Notes: a model not told the origin generated them from the sequence alone. A stretch of 64,000 bases of DNA from Callorhinus ursinus (GCF_003265705.1 NW_020312867.1:9585228-9649227), one strand, 5' to 3'; shown: positions 21,140 to 32,316, numbered from the stretch's first letter. Made by a program: numbers and translations.

Positions 21140-21615
21140 GCTCACCTCTTACTACATGGTTCAAGAATCTGGACAGGATAAAATGGTGGTTTGTGTCTGC
21201 TCCACATAATTGGGACATCAGCTAGAAGACTCAAAGGTGGGGGGATGACCTGATAGCTGGGGGCCGAAATCATCGGAAGGATTGGCAACTCACAAGTCTG
21301 GCTGCTGAAGCTGGTTGTTGACTGGAACCTTAGCCGGGGTTGTCGGCCAGGCACCTACAACCCAGCAGAGCTCACAACATGGCGTTCAGCTTCCAAGGGC
21401 AGCATCCCAAGAGAGCTGGGCAGAACTGTACTGCCTTGCCCAACCTAGCTTTGAGTCGCACAGGGCCACTCAATACCTGCCACATTCTGTTGGTCAGGGC
21501 AGTCCCACCCCATTTCAAGTGGAGATCGACTCCATCTCTTGGTAGGGGAGAGGCGAGGCTCTGGAAGAGTGTATAGAACTGGCAATGTGGCCAGTTTTTG
21601 GAATCACAGATAGGC
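21140..21615. repeat. Old interspersed repeat, family not named
   Basis: Phrases such as 'acaagtctggctgctgaagc', 'ctcacaacatggcg' and 'catcccaagagagctgggca' recur in mammalian genomes and mark an ancient transposon-derived repeat. I cannot assign the family with confidence. Confidence 0.45.
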
Positions 21616-22089
21616 AAAGCCGCTCAGCCTTCTATCACAGAAATCAGCAGACCTCCAGGGAGAGGAAGAGAGATCCCAATAGTAGGTTCATTGTTTGGGA
21701 CTCTTTTCCTCCCCAACCTTGCTTTCACAATTCCTCACTGCCCTGGCAGCGCTTTGATGCCTTTCAAAAATGTTATCTCCAGTTTTTCTAGCTGTTCTCA
21801 GTGGAAAAGGGTTGAGACTATAGAACCCAATGTGCCCTCTCTGGAAAGGGTGCCCTGAGTACTGCTTTGAGAATGTACACAATAAAAAGTCTGTACCCCC
21901 AAGTCACATGCCCCATATATACTCCTGCGATGTGCAAACATTAAGCACTGGACGTGGGAAGTTTTAGAAATACGTGAGAAAAAATAATGATGACATACAA
22001 ATAAAGTGATTACAACTTCGTAAGAAGTGTGTATGTGGGGTAGAAGCACCAGAGTCCAACAGGAGAGTTGTCTGAAAAAGGCAGTGTAC

Positions 22090-22360
22090 TTTTTTGTAAA
22101 GTTAAACCCTGATTTCCCCCCCAACATTTTATCACAAAAACTTTCAGACAAAAAAAAAAAACAAACTTTCAGACATACAGCTAAGTTGAAAGAATTTTAT
22201 GGTGAACACCTGTATACCCACCACCTAGATTCCGCCATTAGTATTTTACTATATTACTTTATCACACATCTCTCCATCCCTCTATTCATCTTACTTATCC
22301 ACCTTATTTTTGATGACTTCAAACTAAGTCGCAGTCCTTAATACACTTCCCTCTAAATAC
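22090..22360. repeat. L1M-like 3' module, copy 1
   Basis: Reads 'aacattttatcacaaaaact', 'acagctaagttgaaag', 'tatacccaccacctagattc', then 'gtcgcagtcc'. The text continues in type into the two longer copies at 48.8 kb and 61.4 kb. Confidence 0.55.
22137..22175 (+). repeat. Poly(A) block flanked by direct repeats
   Basis: The 12-13 base word aaactttcagaca occurs on both sides of a run of about 12 A and one C, inside the L1M-like module. It looks like an insertion made only of an A-tail. Confidence 0.7.
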
Positions 22361-22589
22361 AGAATTTCAGTGACTAGAGGCTAGGATAAGGACTTGGGGA
22401 CCTTTCTTCTAGTTGAGGATATCATCAGTAGCAGCCCTGGAGTGAGAGTCAGTCAAAGGCCTTCTCAAGATAAGGGGGCTGCAATCTCTTAGGTACAAAG
22501 CTCCAGCTAATGACCCTAGGAAGTAGAACAGTGGCTTGGAAAGACACTTGGCTTTCATTTACTCCAATTTTCTATCTTATTGTCTTGCT

Positions 22590-22750
22590 TTATTTTCATT
22601 ACAGCATTTAGGACATTTTCTTTTCCCTTGTTTGTTTATTGTCTGTCTCCCATCCAGAATGTAAATTCCTGAGAGCAGAGACCTTTTCTGTCATTCCCTG
22701 CTGTGTCCAGCACACGGTTTGTACTCAATATTTGTTGAGCGAATGATTCA
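22590..22750 (+). repeat. L2 3' end fragment
   Basis: 'aatgtaaattcctgagagca', 'gctgtgtccagcacacgg' and 'ctcaatatttgttgagcgaa' are the L2 3' UTR words in order. Minus-strand MIR-like words follow to about 22810. Confidence 0.65.
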
Positions 22751-22814
22751 TTGTTCCATTTACTACATGGAGAAAGAGGCCCAGAGAGGGGAAGTGATTA
22801 CCTATGAAACAAGA

Positions 22815-23390
22815 GTCCTTTACCCCCATCCTCCAGCTCTTCTTCAGTCCAGTCCTTTTCTCAAACCCTGTGACTCCTTGGGGTGCTTGTGGCGTGGCTC
22901 ACAAATGTCTACCTGTAGGTATATGCTCCAGTTAGCTGGACTTAAAGCAGGACTAGGAGCAGGGCTTCAGCCTCCCACATGGGTGGGCCTGAGTATAGAA
23001 AGCCTGCCTCCCCACTGCCTCGGTCCTCCTCTCTTATTCTGTCCTCTTCGAAGACAGCCCTTTGCCCTATGATGATGGGGCAAAAGTGTGGAAACCCTGG
23101 GCATCAGGTGAGGTGGGGAGGCTGGGCAGCTTTCCACACATGGGCAGATGAGGATGGGACTCTGTTCTCTCCCACGGGAAATGGTCTGCGTGGTTACCGA
23201 GCTGAACTCTCCTTCCCAGAGTCTCCAGGATGGGATACCCAAGACCTTGCCTCTCCTAGGTCTGAGGTTCTCTCACCGCCCCCCCACCACAAATGCTCTG
23301 ACCACATTGCTGCTGTCTCATGAAGAGAAGGAACTGCATTTCCTGAGAATGGGTTACTTGCCAAGCTGTACATGCTTATAATTCTCAGTC
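22815..23390. other. Intergenic, nothing recognised
   Basis: GC-moderate sequence with overlapping open frames on both strands but no recognisable gene or repeat until a faint MIR near 23400-23480 ('ggtcacccagccaatggcag'). Confidence 0.4.
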
Positions 23391-23530
23391 CAGAGGCTGG
23401 GCGGTTCCAGGAAGAGTAGCAGAGGGAGATTCAGGTCACCCAGCCAATGGCAGAGCTTGAACCCCAGGCCTCTCTGACTCCCACACCCAACCTGCACTGT
23501 TTTTCCAAGTGTGGCCACATCAAGTATGGG

Positions 23531-23555
23531 GTGTGTGTGTGTGTGTGTGTGTGTG
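23531..23555 (+). repeat. (GT)n microsatellite
   Basis: Twelve uninterrupted gt units followed by gcatgcacgcgcac. Confidence 0.9.
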
Positions 23556-23617
23556 CATGCACGCGCACGGGGTGGGGATGTCCAGATGATCTTGAAGATG
23601 AACACTTATTATAATTT

Positions 23618-23805
23618 CTTTTTTTTTAAGATTTTATTTATTTGAGAGAGAGAGAATGAGAGAGAGCATTAGAGGGAAGAGGGTCAGAGGGAGAAGCAGA
23701 CTCCCTGCTGAGCAGGGAGCCTGATATGGGACCCGATCCCAGGACCCTGGGATCATGACCCGAGCCGAAGGCAGTCGCTTAACCAACTGAGCCACCCAGG
23801 CGCCC
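23618..23805 (-). mobile_element. CAN-SINE inserted into an older SINE
   Basis: Direct repeat attataatttctt at 23608-23620 and 23810-23822. The duplicated target is itself the tail of the short SINE that follows. Confidence 0.9.
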
Positions 23806-23819
23806 TCATTATTATAATT

Positions 23820-23913
23820 TCTTAAGTAAACTCTACCCCCGACATGGGGCTCAAACTCACGACCCTGAGATCAGGTGTCCCATGCTCTACCCACTGAGCC
23901 AGCCAGGTGCCCC
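23820..23913 (-). mobile_element. Short CAN-SINE, the older target
   Basis: 'cttaagtaaactctaccccc' tail and 'gagccagccaggtgcccc' head; diverged and split at its tail by the SINE at 23618. Confidence 0.85.
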
Positions 23914-25500
23914 AACACTTTTTATGTTAATAGTTATTTTCACATATGTTAGAACATATAAGTAGCATGTCAAACATTTTTATGGTAATATAAGTAAAAC
24001 TGTAAAGAAAGAACCAAAAGAGGCATACTAAGAGATAATAGGGCAGATGTACAGAGAGCAAAACTAAGCTGGTGGGGTTAGGTCTTAAGATGCCACGGCT
24101 ACCCTAGGTACCCGGGTATCTCTTGCACATACAGTCATCATTTTTCAGGGTTTCTAAACGCTTTGAGTTCAGGCCTTTCCGTTTTCCTTTCGGTGTGCAG
24201 ACAGATTGAGTTGGGACTTCCTGGGAAACGTGTGGAAGAACTTGTCCTCACTGGCTGCCCTTGGGGTCTAACAAGAGACTGGGCATGTGGCCTCTGGGCC
24301 TTTGGGCTGGAGTGTTTCTCGGGCAGCAGCGCCATGGGGTTTGGTCATTTTGTGACCCCTCTGGCGCTGCTGAGAGCAAGAGACACAACTCGGGCTAGAG
24401 AAGGAACTTCCCTGCCTGGGCAGGGCCAGCCTGAAGGAGGCCCACCGCTGCCTGTATTTCCAGGCCTTGGCTCAGCTCAGCACACACCCACTGATTGCAC
24501 AAATGAGAAGGGAGAGTGCTAAATTGGCGCCCCAACTGCAGGCGGTGGTGGGTACGGGAGGTGATAGGGGCACCAACCCCGAGGAAATAGTTGCCAACGT
24601 GGGCTCCTTCTGCACCAAAATGTACCCCCAGGCACCCCTTGTCGTGAAGAAGAGTTGCCGCCGGCCACAGACTTCCCCTGGGGCGCACCACCCACCGCAG
24701 GCGGCGCGGACTCCGCGTCCGGGATTAAGGGTCCCCCCAGGAAACTCTGCTTTCACACTGCTGTGCAATCTGTCTCCGGCATGCACGCCCAACCACTCGC
24801 CCTGAGCCGGGCCCGAAGCGTCCGAGGGACCTCGTGTGGGGGCCACAACCAGGCAGAGTGTGTCACCAGCTACCCACCACGACCGTATAACCGGCCTTCA
24901 GCCGCGGACGCCCAAGTCCGGTAGCCTGGGAAGCCGCAGCTGCCGGACAGACTTAGGCATAGCTTTGGGGCACCACACGTAGGGCAGGGAGCCCTGGGGA
25001 AGAGGTCCGCGCGCAACCCCGACCCCGACACCGGCCCCAGGGGCGGGACGCATCTCCGGGTCCTCTCTGCGCTTTGAACCTCCCCTCCCCTCTGTCCTAT
25101 CGCAAATAACACCCCCACCGCAGAGCACCATGTGTCGTATTTGATCTCGGCTCTATGGCAAGCCAGGCCCCTGTAGGCGCTTCTAGGAAGCGGGAGGGAT
25201 TTCCCTGGGGGCTTGGGTGGGGATGGCGTGAGCTGACTTGATGTAAGACAACACCTACGGTGCCGGGATCATTCTAGGGGCTTCGCAGGTTCCTCTCCCC
25301 AAGAAAGCCTACATCCTTTGAATAACTTGCAGCAACTGGGCGGGGGGGGCGGCGGTTAGAGTCGGAATGGAATACATTTGGAGACAGCGGTGGAAAGACA
25401 GCTTTTGAGTTCCAGGCCGTCCTGGTCTCTAGACATTGGTGTAATTCGTATTTGGCCTCAGTTTCCTCATCTGTAAACTGGGAAGAAGGCCCACGTCCGG
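23914..25500. other. Upstream region of the second CpG island
   Basis: No gene or mobile element recognised. GC content rises from about 24400. A plus-strand MIR remnant ('ggcctcagtttcctcatctg') is at 25453-25485. Confidence 0.45.
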
Positions 25501-25764
25501 GGGGGGGGGTAGGACTGTAGAGAGTCGGAAAGCGCTGGTGCACGAGACGTCAGTGCTCCCGGGGTCCCGCTTCCCGAAGGTTCGGGCTGCCGCTGGGCGC
25601 ACGCACACCGCCCACGCGGCGCAGGGGCCGAAGAGACCGTGGGACCCGGCTCAGCGCCCCAGGCGAGCGTGCGAACGCGAGCTCGGAGACGCGCAAGGGC
25701 GGGGCTCGCGAGGGCCGGGAGACGCCCGTTCGGTGTGGGCCAACCAGCGCCCGTCTCTGAACCG

Positions 25765-25769
25765 CCAAT
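25765..25769 (+). promoter_or_regulatory. PTPRA: CCAAT box (NF-Y)
   Basis: accgccaatgagg is a good NF-Y site. A start of transcription some 50-110 bases downstream would give the exon proposed next. Confidence 0.55.
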
Positions 25770-25829
25770 GAGGACGCACCTTACAGCCAAGGCCGGATCG
25801 GGAGCGAGGCTGCGGCGAGTGCGGCGCTG

Positions 25830-26060
25830 ACAGAGACGCGCGCGCCAGCCACCTCGGACCCTGGGCCGCGGCCGCCATCACCGCCGCCCGCCCAGTCGCC
25901 CCTCAGCCGCTTCCCCTCGCCATGGAGGCGAGGCCGCCGCCGCCGCCGCGGAGCTCCGAGCCGCGGGCCGGGCGGCGGCCCTGAGGGCGTGTGGCGGGCC
26001 GAGACGCCGCCGCGGAGCCGCCGTCCTCGTTCCCAGCGGTCCCGCCCAGCGCCGGACTCG
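25830..26060 (+). other. PTPRA: Non-coding first exon, probably PTPRA
   Basis: The right edge is set by gcgccggactcg|gtgagt, a strong donor at 26061. The left edge is only a guess from the CCAAT box. The sequence is GC rich with CCG repeats and holds a 20-codon upstream frame but no long open frame leading into the donor that resembles a protein. Human PTPRA begins with non-coding exons and a very long intron, as seen here. Assignment rests on gene order, not on coding homology. Confidence 0.6.
25922..25984 (+). CDS. Short upstream ORF in the presumed PTPRA leader
   Basis: ATG in context cgccATGG (purine at -3 absent but G at +4), 20 codons with a five-proline run, stopping before the donor at 26061. 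It would be translated only if transcription starts upstream of 25922. It is more likely a regulatory frame than a functional peptide. Confidence 0.35.
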   Translation: MEARPPPPPRSSEPRAGRRP

Positions 26061-26960
26061 GTGAGTGCTCGCGACCGCCGCCGCCCCGGTGGGCTCCGCA
26101 AGGCGGGGGGGGGTGCGGGTGGCTCCCGGGAGCGGGTGGGAGGGGTCGCTGGCCGGAGCCCCAGGCCCTCTTTTCCGGGCAGAACCCATCAGGCGGCTCC
26201 AGTCCGACCCCGCGTCCTTGCGCTGTCCGTAGGGGGGTCCCCGGAAACGTGCCGGACAGGGCGCCGACCCTTCTCGACTGCCCGGGAACTTTGCGTGCGT
26301 CCTCCGGGGGCCAGGCCGGGGCGCTGCCATAGTTCATTCTGAAAGAAGAAACTTGCAACAGTGAGAACAGAATTTGCTCAGGTCCATTTAATGGGAAGAA
26401 AGAGGAAAACTCCTGGCATGAGAAAATTTGCTCTTGCGGAGACGAACTTTTCTTTCCTTTAACCAACACCCCCCCAGGCCCCTGGCCCAAGCGCCTCTCT
26501 TTTCCGCCCACTCCCAACTGTCGAGGCTGCTTAAGAAGGGAAATAGGGGCTCAGAGCCGCCCAGAATTCAAAATGAGCCAGTTGGGAATGCAGATCCCTT
26601 TCCTTTTTACTTCTGGTAAATAAAATAAAGAATATTGTTTTTTTGAAAATTGGTTCCTAATTGTATTTCCTGAAGATGAAAATAATAATGGCAGAGCTGA
26701 AGCTTTTTTGTTTTGTTTTGTTTTTGAGCTCGGTGATGATGTTTGTAAGATTGGAAAAGAGGAATGTTCAAAACCTCCTTGGGCGAGATGAATGTGTTCA
26801 GAAACCTTTACCTAGGGTAGGGATTCGTGCTCTAGAACCGGTCACATTTCCCAGGAGATGCCTTCATTGGCCACCTGCTTGCTCTTAAGGCAGCCTAGAA
26901 CCAGAAGATGGTGGGCGAGGAGAGAACTGAGGGTGGAAGATGGGCGAACATCTTCCTGCC
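26061..26960 (+). other. PTPRA: Start of presumed PTPRA intron 1
   Basis: GC rich to about 26330, then AT-rich. No repeat recognised. The long open frames on both strands at 25.9-26.5 kb are by-products of base composition. Confidence 0.5.
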
Positions 26961-26964
26961 TGGC

Positions 26965-27290
26965 CACTCCTTCAAAAAACACAGATCTGATGCTGTCACT
27001 TGTTTACTTAAAAACTCCTCGCTCTCCCTTTTCCCGTGGGATGAATGAAGCCCAAAATGTCTTATCAAGTCATACAAGGCCCTGGACGATCTTGTCTCAA
27101 TTTACTCTTAGCTTAATCCTTCGATTCTCCTTTCTCTCATCCCCAGCCATTCAGAGCTGCTTGACTGCCTCTTCACATGTTTGGATGCCTTTGCTTGTGT
27201 GATCCTTTTTCCTCCCCCACCCTTATCTGCCAAGCTCTACCTCTGTCTTTAAAGGCCTTCTGATTTGAGAAGCTTCTTGAGGCCAGGAGC
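26965..27290 (+). repeat. L2 LINE fragment
   Basis: 'cagatctgatgctgtcactt', 'acaaggccctggacgatctt', 'ttgcttgtgtgatccttttt' and 'aaggccttctgatttgagaa' are L2 words in order. Confidence 0.75.
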
Positions 27291-27900
27291 TGTCTTGTTT
27301 ACCTTTCCATCTCCCCTGCTAAGAGGATTCTTCCTCTCCATTGTCTTGTAGGTCCTATCCCGTCTCTTCCCCTGTATGTCTCTTCTCTGTTTACCAGGTA
27401 TCCACTTGCTGAGAGAATCTTTTCCTGAGTGTTTCCTGAAGGCCTGCTTGGAGTCTTTGGCACATCTTGCACGTTTAATATCTCAGATTTCCCATCTCCC
27501 CGTGTCCATCTCACCCAGTCCCCATAAGTAGTCAGCGGGCAGGAGCCGGCAGGTCTCCTTTCACGATGGTTTCCAATCTGCTTGACTGTCTCTGAAAGCC
27601 TCAAAGCCCCGAGGTCTCTTTTCACCTCTGCCTGCCCCAAGTGACCTGGCTAATATATGCACTTTAAGGCATGTGGGATCCAGGAGGTTGTTCCTGGGTC
27701 CCTTGTAGCCACTTGTTTACCATCTGGATGAAATTCAGAACCAGAAAAGCCAATCATCTGATTTAAGTAAAGGCGTTCATGTGCTTCTATTTGCCAGGCG
27801 AAGTGCTTGGAATACAACATAAAAGCATGGAAGTCAAATCTTTACCTTTTAGGAGCTCACAGTCTAATGCAGGACAGGTGGATACAAATACCTCAAGTGC
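27291..27900. other. Intronic, nothing certain
   Basis: The part around 27820-27895 ('ttaggagctcacagtctaat') belongs to an old common repeat of uncertain family; the rest is unclassified. Confidence 0.4.
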
Positions 27901-27904
27901 CATG

Positions 27905-28110
27905 GGAATGTAATAACGATAATAACTATTGTCTTTTATTTGCCTTGTTAGAGACCGTATAATAAATTCATTCCATGAATTATCTTATTTAATCCTTTGA
28001 ACACCCAAGGCTTTTTCCTATTTGACAAGGGTGGAAACTGAGGCCATATAGGGGGCACATGAGGGAATAGTCAGGATTTGAATCTTGGCAGTCTAGTTCC
28101 ACCACATCTG
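27905..28110 (-). repeat. MIR
   Basis: 'aattatcttatttaatcctt', 'gtggaaactgaggccatata' and 'gtcaggatttgaatcttggc' mark a minus-strand MIR. Confidence 0.75.
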
Positions 28111-28735
28111 TCAGGCTGTATAGAGAGCATTCCTTTCCTGGGAAGGGGGCCTTTGGGTCACAGAGGATGCATATGAGTTTGTGTGTCACAGACAGAATAT
28201 AGGAAAGAAGGAGCAGCACGTCAGGGCTTGGAGGTGGAAGGAGTCCATTGTCCTTGGGGAACCGGGAGAAGTTAAAACAACTGGATTGGGTAGAGGGGAG
28301 AAGGGTGGGAGATGAGAGTAGAGTGAGCTTGCAGGGCTGTATGTGCTGTTTTCGAGTTTGGGCAGTGGAGAGCCACTGGAGGATTTTAAAGACAGAAACC
28401 TTGGGCTGACTAGGCTTTGGAAAAGTCATTTAGGGGCAGTGTGGGGCCAGGAGCTGATGCCCCTGCAATTTGGAGGCAATGCTGAGGCCCTGCAGAGGTG
28501 GAATCGTAGCCTCAGACTCAGAGGGAGGCCTTGAGAGAATCCTCAGTTTCAAGAAAAGATAAATATATGTGAGAAAACACTCCAGTAGGAAAGGGGAGGG
28601 GGGAAGAAAGAGAACACACTCCAGCAGTATAAAAGGGAACATAGAGGAAAATAAGTCTCCCTCTTACTCTGAACTCTTTAGAGATGACTGGAGTTTCCAG
28701 TTTCAGTGGCCTTACATAGACACTGTTCCTTCATA
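28111..28735. other. Intronic, old unnamed repeat plus unclassified DNA
   Basis: 'ggcagtggagagccactgga' followed by 'ggattttaaagacagaaacc' belongs to the same unnamed old repeat type seen near 9.5-9.8 kb and 32.5-32.7 kb. Confidence 0.4.
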
Positions 28736-28739
28736 AACA

Positions 28740-29130
28740 TGAGTCTACCTATCCATATTCCTCGCCCCCCCCGTACATACCAGTCACACCTTTTTCCTTT
28801 TTAACATATTTAGGAAATCATTCCATATTAGTAGATATAAAGCTGTTCATTCTTTCTGTTGACATTTTTTACTTTTTTCATTGTGTGGTTGCACCATAAT
28901 TTGTAACTAGTCTTCAGGTTAAACCATATTTAAGTTTCCAGGTTTTTCTATTACAGTGTTATAATGGATGTTTTTGTACATAGTATTTTGTAAGGAGCTC
29001 ATATGTAAGGTTACCTGAACAATATATTTCTAGAAGTGAAATTACTGGGTTAAAGGTTATATGTGCATTTAAAATTTTCAGACCTCTAGCCAAATCACCG
29101 CCCTTTCAAGGTGTTTGTACTAAATCATTC
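28740..29130 (+). repeat. L1ME-like 3' fragment
   Basis: 'ggttgcaccataatttgtaa', 'gttataatggatgtttttgt', 'ctagaagtgaaattactggg', 'tagccaaatcaccgcccttt' are in L1ME 3' order. A related fragment is at 31600-31795. Confidence 0.65.
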
Positions 29131-29660
29131 TCCTCCCAAAAAATGTGAATGGGACTCAGTGGATCTTCATCAGAGTGTACATCAGGATCACCTGGGATGC
29201 TTTTTCGGCTATCATATGCCTACTTTTCTCTCACTAATCTTCTCCCATGTGATTTTAACTGATTTTTTTCAGTTTACAAAGGGAGACATTGAGGTTTAGA
29301 AGGATAAGTGACTTGTGTGACTTGTCAGTGTGGGTGGTGGTTTTTTAAGCAGTTGATATTTGTATTTGCCCAGCACCTTTCATTGGAGGCACTCAGTTGA
29401 TTTGTAAACATTGTTACATTATTTTTCTCCACCTTCATGTGGAAAAAGTGAGATGCAGGTGAAGTTTGAATTTGAGTTATAAGCAGGAAGCTGGCCAAAT
29501 ACGGATCTTGTCTTTTTACTTCTAATGCAGTAACTAATAAATGTTCCCAAATACCAGAGCTGAAGAAATGTCTTTCCAGTGAGTCTGAGTACAACAAAAA
29601 TAGCACTATATAACACTAACTTAATAAAACTGAACAGCAAACCCATAAATAACCCAACAT
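29131..29660. other. Intronic with small MER/MIR remnants
   Basis: A hAT-like scrap ('catcaggatcacctgggatg', 29180) and a MIR scrap ('gtttacaaagggagacattg', 29270) are visible; the rest is unclassified. Confidence 0.4.
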
Positions 29661-29675
29661 TAAAATTTGTTTTAT

Positions 29676-29893
29676 TTTTACTTATTTATTTTGTAGAGAT
29701 TTATTTATTTTAGAGAAAGAGAATGCAAGCGCATGAGCCAGAGGGGCAGAGGGAGTGGGAGAGAGAATCTCAAGCACACGCCATGCTGAGTGTGGAGCAT
29801 AACGTGAGGCTTGATCTCCATGACCCTGAGATCATGACCTGAGCCAAAACCAAGAGTCAGACGCTTAACCAACGGAGCCACCCAGGTGCCCCA
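29676..29893 (-). mobile_element. CAN-SINE, older form
   Basis: The longer form with 'gagagagaatctcaagcaca'. Direct repeat aatttgtttta at 29664 and 29895. Confidence 0.9.
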
Positions 29894-29919
29894 GAATTTG
29901 TTTTACTATATTCTCTATA

Positions 29920-30020
29920 GGGACACCTGGCTGGCTCAGTCAGTAGAGCATGCAACTCTTGATCTTGGGGTCATGAGTTCATGTACCACATTGGGTGTAG
30001 AGTTTACTTAAAAAAAGAAA
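29920..30020 (+). mobile_element. Short CAN-SINE
   Basis: Short form with 'ttgggtgtagagtttactta' tail, next to the full SINE that follows. Confidence 0.88.
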
Positions 30021-30025
30021 TATGT

Positions 30026-30223
30026 GGGGCTCCTGGGTGGCTCAGTTGTTAAGCGTCTGCCTTCAGCTCAGGTCATGATCCCAGGGTCCTGGGATCGAGC
30101 CCCGCATTGGGCTCCCTGGTCTGCGGGAAGCCTGCTTCTCCGTCTCCCACTCCCCCTGCTTGTGTTCCCTCTCTTGCTGTGTCTCTGTCTCTCTCAAATA
30201 AATAAATAAAATCTTAAAAAAAA
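30026..30223 (+). mobile_element. CAN-SINE, full length, young type
   Basis: ggggctcctgggtggctcag head, 'gtgtctctgtctctctcaaa' and A-rich tail; follows the short SINE's tail directly. Confidence 0.93.
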
Positions 30224-30294
30224 TACGTATATATAGTCTCTATAGAAAGGAGAATTTACTAATGGAAAACTATATTTGCTTTTTTTTGTTTAAA

Positions 30295-30405
30295 TTCCAG
30301 TTGACAGTTTCAGGTGTACAGTATAGTGATTTAGCACTTCCATACGTCACTTGGTGCTCCTCACGACAAGTGGACTCCTTAATCCCCATCACCTATTTAG
30401 CCTGT
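30295..30405 (-). mobile_element. Carnivore L1 3' UTR fragment
   Basis: 'gtttcaggtgtacagtatag' and 'taatccccatcacctattta' match the fragment at 11765-12020, same orientation. Confidence 0.65.
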
Positions 30406-30423
30406 CTCCCTGCCCAAACTATA

Positions 30424-30526
30424 TTTATTTATTTTTAAGTAGGCTCCACTCCCAAGGTGGGGCTTGAACTTAGAGACCTTGCGATTGAGAGTCACATATT
30501 CTACTGACTGAGCCAGACAGGTGCCC
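30424..30526 (-). mobile_element. Short CAN-SINE
   Basis: 'tttaagtaggctccactccc' tail, head 'gagccagacaggtgcccc'. Confidence 0.85.
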
Positions 30527-30647
30527 CTGTATTTACTTTAAATTCACATCCATTTGTGTCAGTATACAGGCATAGCTTTTTTTTTTTGTATTTATAATCA
30601 GTACATACAGAATATGATTGTCGTATTCTTGAATAGCGTAAAATATT

Positions 30648-30835
30648 TTTTTAAAAGATTTTATTCATTTATTTGACAGAGAGAGACACAGCGAGAGAGG
30701 GAACACAAGCAGGGGGAGTGGGAGAAGCAGGCTTCCCACGGAGCAGGGAGCCCAATGCGGGGCTCGATCCCAGGACCCTGGGACCACGACCTGAGCCGAA
30801 GGCAGACGCTTAACGACTGAGCCACCCAGGTGCCC
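30648..30835 (-). mobile_element. CAN-SINE, full length
   Basis: Direct repeat agc(g/a)taaaatatttt flanks it (from 30637 and from 30838). Confidence 0.92.
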
Positions 30836-30962
30836 CTAGCATAAAATATTTTATATTTACTCATTTATGTATCTAATTTAAATCACAGAATAGTAACTGT
30901 GCATTGATAACTAATTTGTACAGTCCTTTAAGTTTTTTCCTTTTTACTATTATACTTTTTTC

Positions 30963-31142
30963 TTTTTTTTTTTTTTTAAGATTTTATTTATTTGAGAGAG
31001 AGCATGAGAGGGGAGAGGGTCAGAGGGAGAAGCAGACTCCCTGCCGAGCAGGGAGCCCGATGCGGGACTCGATCCCAGGACTCCAGGATCATGACCTGAG
31101 CCGAAGGCAGTCGCTTAACCAACTGAGCCAGCCAGGCGCCCC
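30963..31142 (-). mobile_element. CAN-SINE, full length
   Basis: Direct repeat tatacttttttc at 30951-30962 and 31143-31154. Confidence 0.93.
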
Positions 31143-31152
31143 TATACTTTTT

Positions 31153-31362
31153 TCTTAAGATTTATTTATTTGAGAGTTAGTAGGCATGTACTGGCATGAG
31201 AAGGGAGGGTGGAAGGGGTAGAGGGAGAGAGAGAATCTTAAGCAGCCTCCATGCCCAGCATGTGAGCCTAACCCAGGGCTTGATCCCGCGACCCATGAGA
31301 TCATGACCTGAGCTGAAACCAAGAGTCAGGCACTTGACTGACTGTGCCACCCAGGTGTGTGT
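31153..31362 (-). mobile_element. CAN-SINE, older form
   Basis: 'gagagagagaatcttaagca' marks the older form; abuts the previous SINE. Confidence 0.88.
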
Positions 31363-31384
31363 CTGTCCCCGCCAAATACTGCGT

Positions 31385-31490
31385 CAGTCTCACATGCTGG
31401 GCGTGGAGGCTGCTTAAGATTCTCTCTCCCTCTGCACAACCCCCCCACCCCACCCTCTGCCTTAAGAAAATAACTAAATAAAAAAAGAAC
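31385..31490 (+). mobile_element. CAN-SINE 3' half
   Basis: Only the CT-rich part and tail ('gctgcttaagattctctctc') in plus orientation; its left end meets the inverted SINE at 31153-31362, giving a head-to-head pair. Confidence 0.75.
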
Positions 31491-31501
31491 TAAAAAAAAA
31501 A

Positions 31502-31600
31502 ATTATTTTTAAGTAATCTCTACACCCACCGTGGGACTCAAACTCACAACCCTGAGATGAAGAGTTGCATACTCTACTTACTGAGCCATCTAGGTGCCCC
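31502..31600 (-). mobile_element. Short CAN-SINE
   Basis: 'taagtaatctctacacccac' tail and 'gagccatctaggtgcccc' head. Confidence 0.87.
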
Positions 31601-31795
31601 ATAAATGGTACTTTTGAGCATCCTTGCTCAGATACATCTTTTGGATTATTTTCTTGGACTCTTGCCCCTAAAATGGGTTCGCTGAGGTTACAGTTCCAGT
31701 GCCAAATTGCTATCTGGAAAGGTTGAACTAAGCTATAACACCATCAACAATTTATGTGGCCCTGTTTCCTAACAGTCCAGCCAGTACTATTACAA
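31601..31795 (+). repeat. L1ME-like 3' fragment
   Basis: 'cagtgccaaattgctatctg' and 'aacaccatcaacaatttatg' are L1ME 3' words, continuing the type seen at 28740. Confidence 0.55.
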
Positions 31796-32149
31796 ACACA
31801 ACCTAATATTTTATTTTATTAATTCAACCGAAATATAATGGTACTTTGAATTAGGTTTAATTTATAGTATCCAAGAGTTATGTATCTAAAGGAAACTTGT
31901 TTTTGATGAAAGACATGGTTAATAGGTCAGAAATGTGGAAATTTAGGATAAGATCATATTGATACGAAATGTAAGACTGTAGATGTTCAACTGAAAATAG
32001 TAGACATTGTGCCAGGAGCTGGAGATATCCCAGAGTAACATGGATGTCATGTCTTTCCTTTCCCACTTGTGGGCTAATGCCAGAAAGGTTCGATGTTAGA
32101 CAATACTTATGAAGTCCCTGAGCTGGAAAGGGGTTTGGTACCTTAGGGC

Positions 32150-32316
32150 ATTGCTTCTCTAACTTAATGTTCACATGAACCATCTGGAGACCTTGTTAAA
32201 ATGCCAAGTTCTGATTCAGTATGTCTGGGGTGGGACTTAGGAGTCTGCATTACTAACCAGCTCCCTGGTGAGGCAGATGCTGCTGGTGGGTGGATCACAT
32301 TTGGAGTAACAAGGCC
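32150..32316. repeat. hAT-Charlie MITE, MER3-like
   Basis: 'tgaaccatctggagaccttg', 'atgccaagttctgattcagt', 'gtctggggtgggacttagga', 'gatcacatttggagtaacaa' fit a MER3-type non-autonomous hAT element. Confidence 0.65.

Larger units (their letters stand above)
25520..26330 (+). promoter_or_regulatory. PTPRA: CpG island promoter, probably PTPRA
   Basis: CG dinucleotides are dense against AT-rich flanks. A CCAAT box lies at 25765 and a splice donor at 26061. PTPRA is the next gene after VPS16 in human, same strand, which is the basis for the name. Confidence 0.75.

Noticed and set aside
23618..23913. Pair of adjoining SINEs as a tandem duplication
   Set aside because: They are of different forms (full and short), and the direct repeat shows insertion of one into the tail of the other.
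25903..26517. 204-codon minus-strand frame and other long frames at the second CpG island
   Set aside because: Same composition effect; no splice context, no family resemblance, and frames on both strands are equally long.
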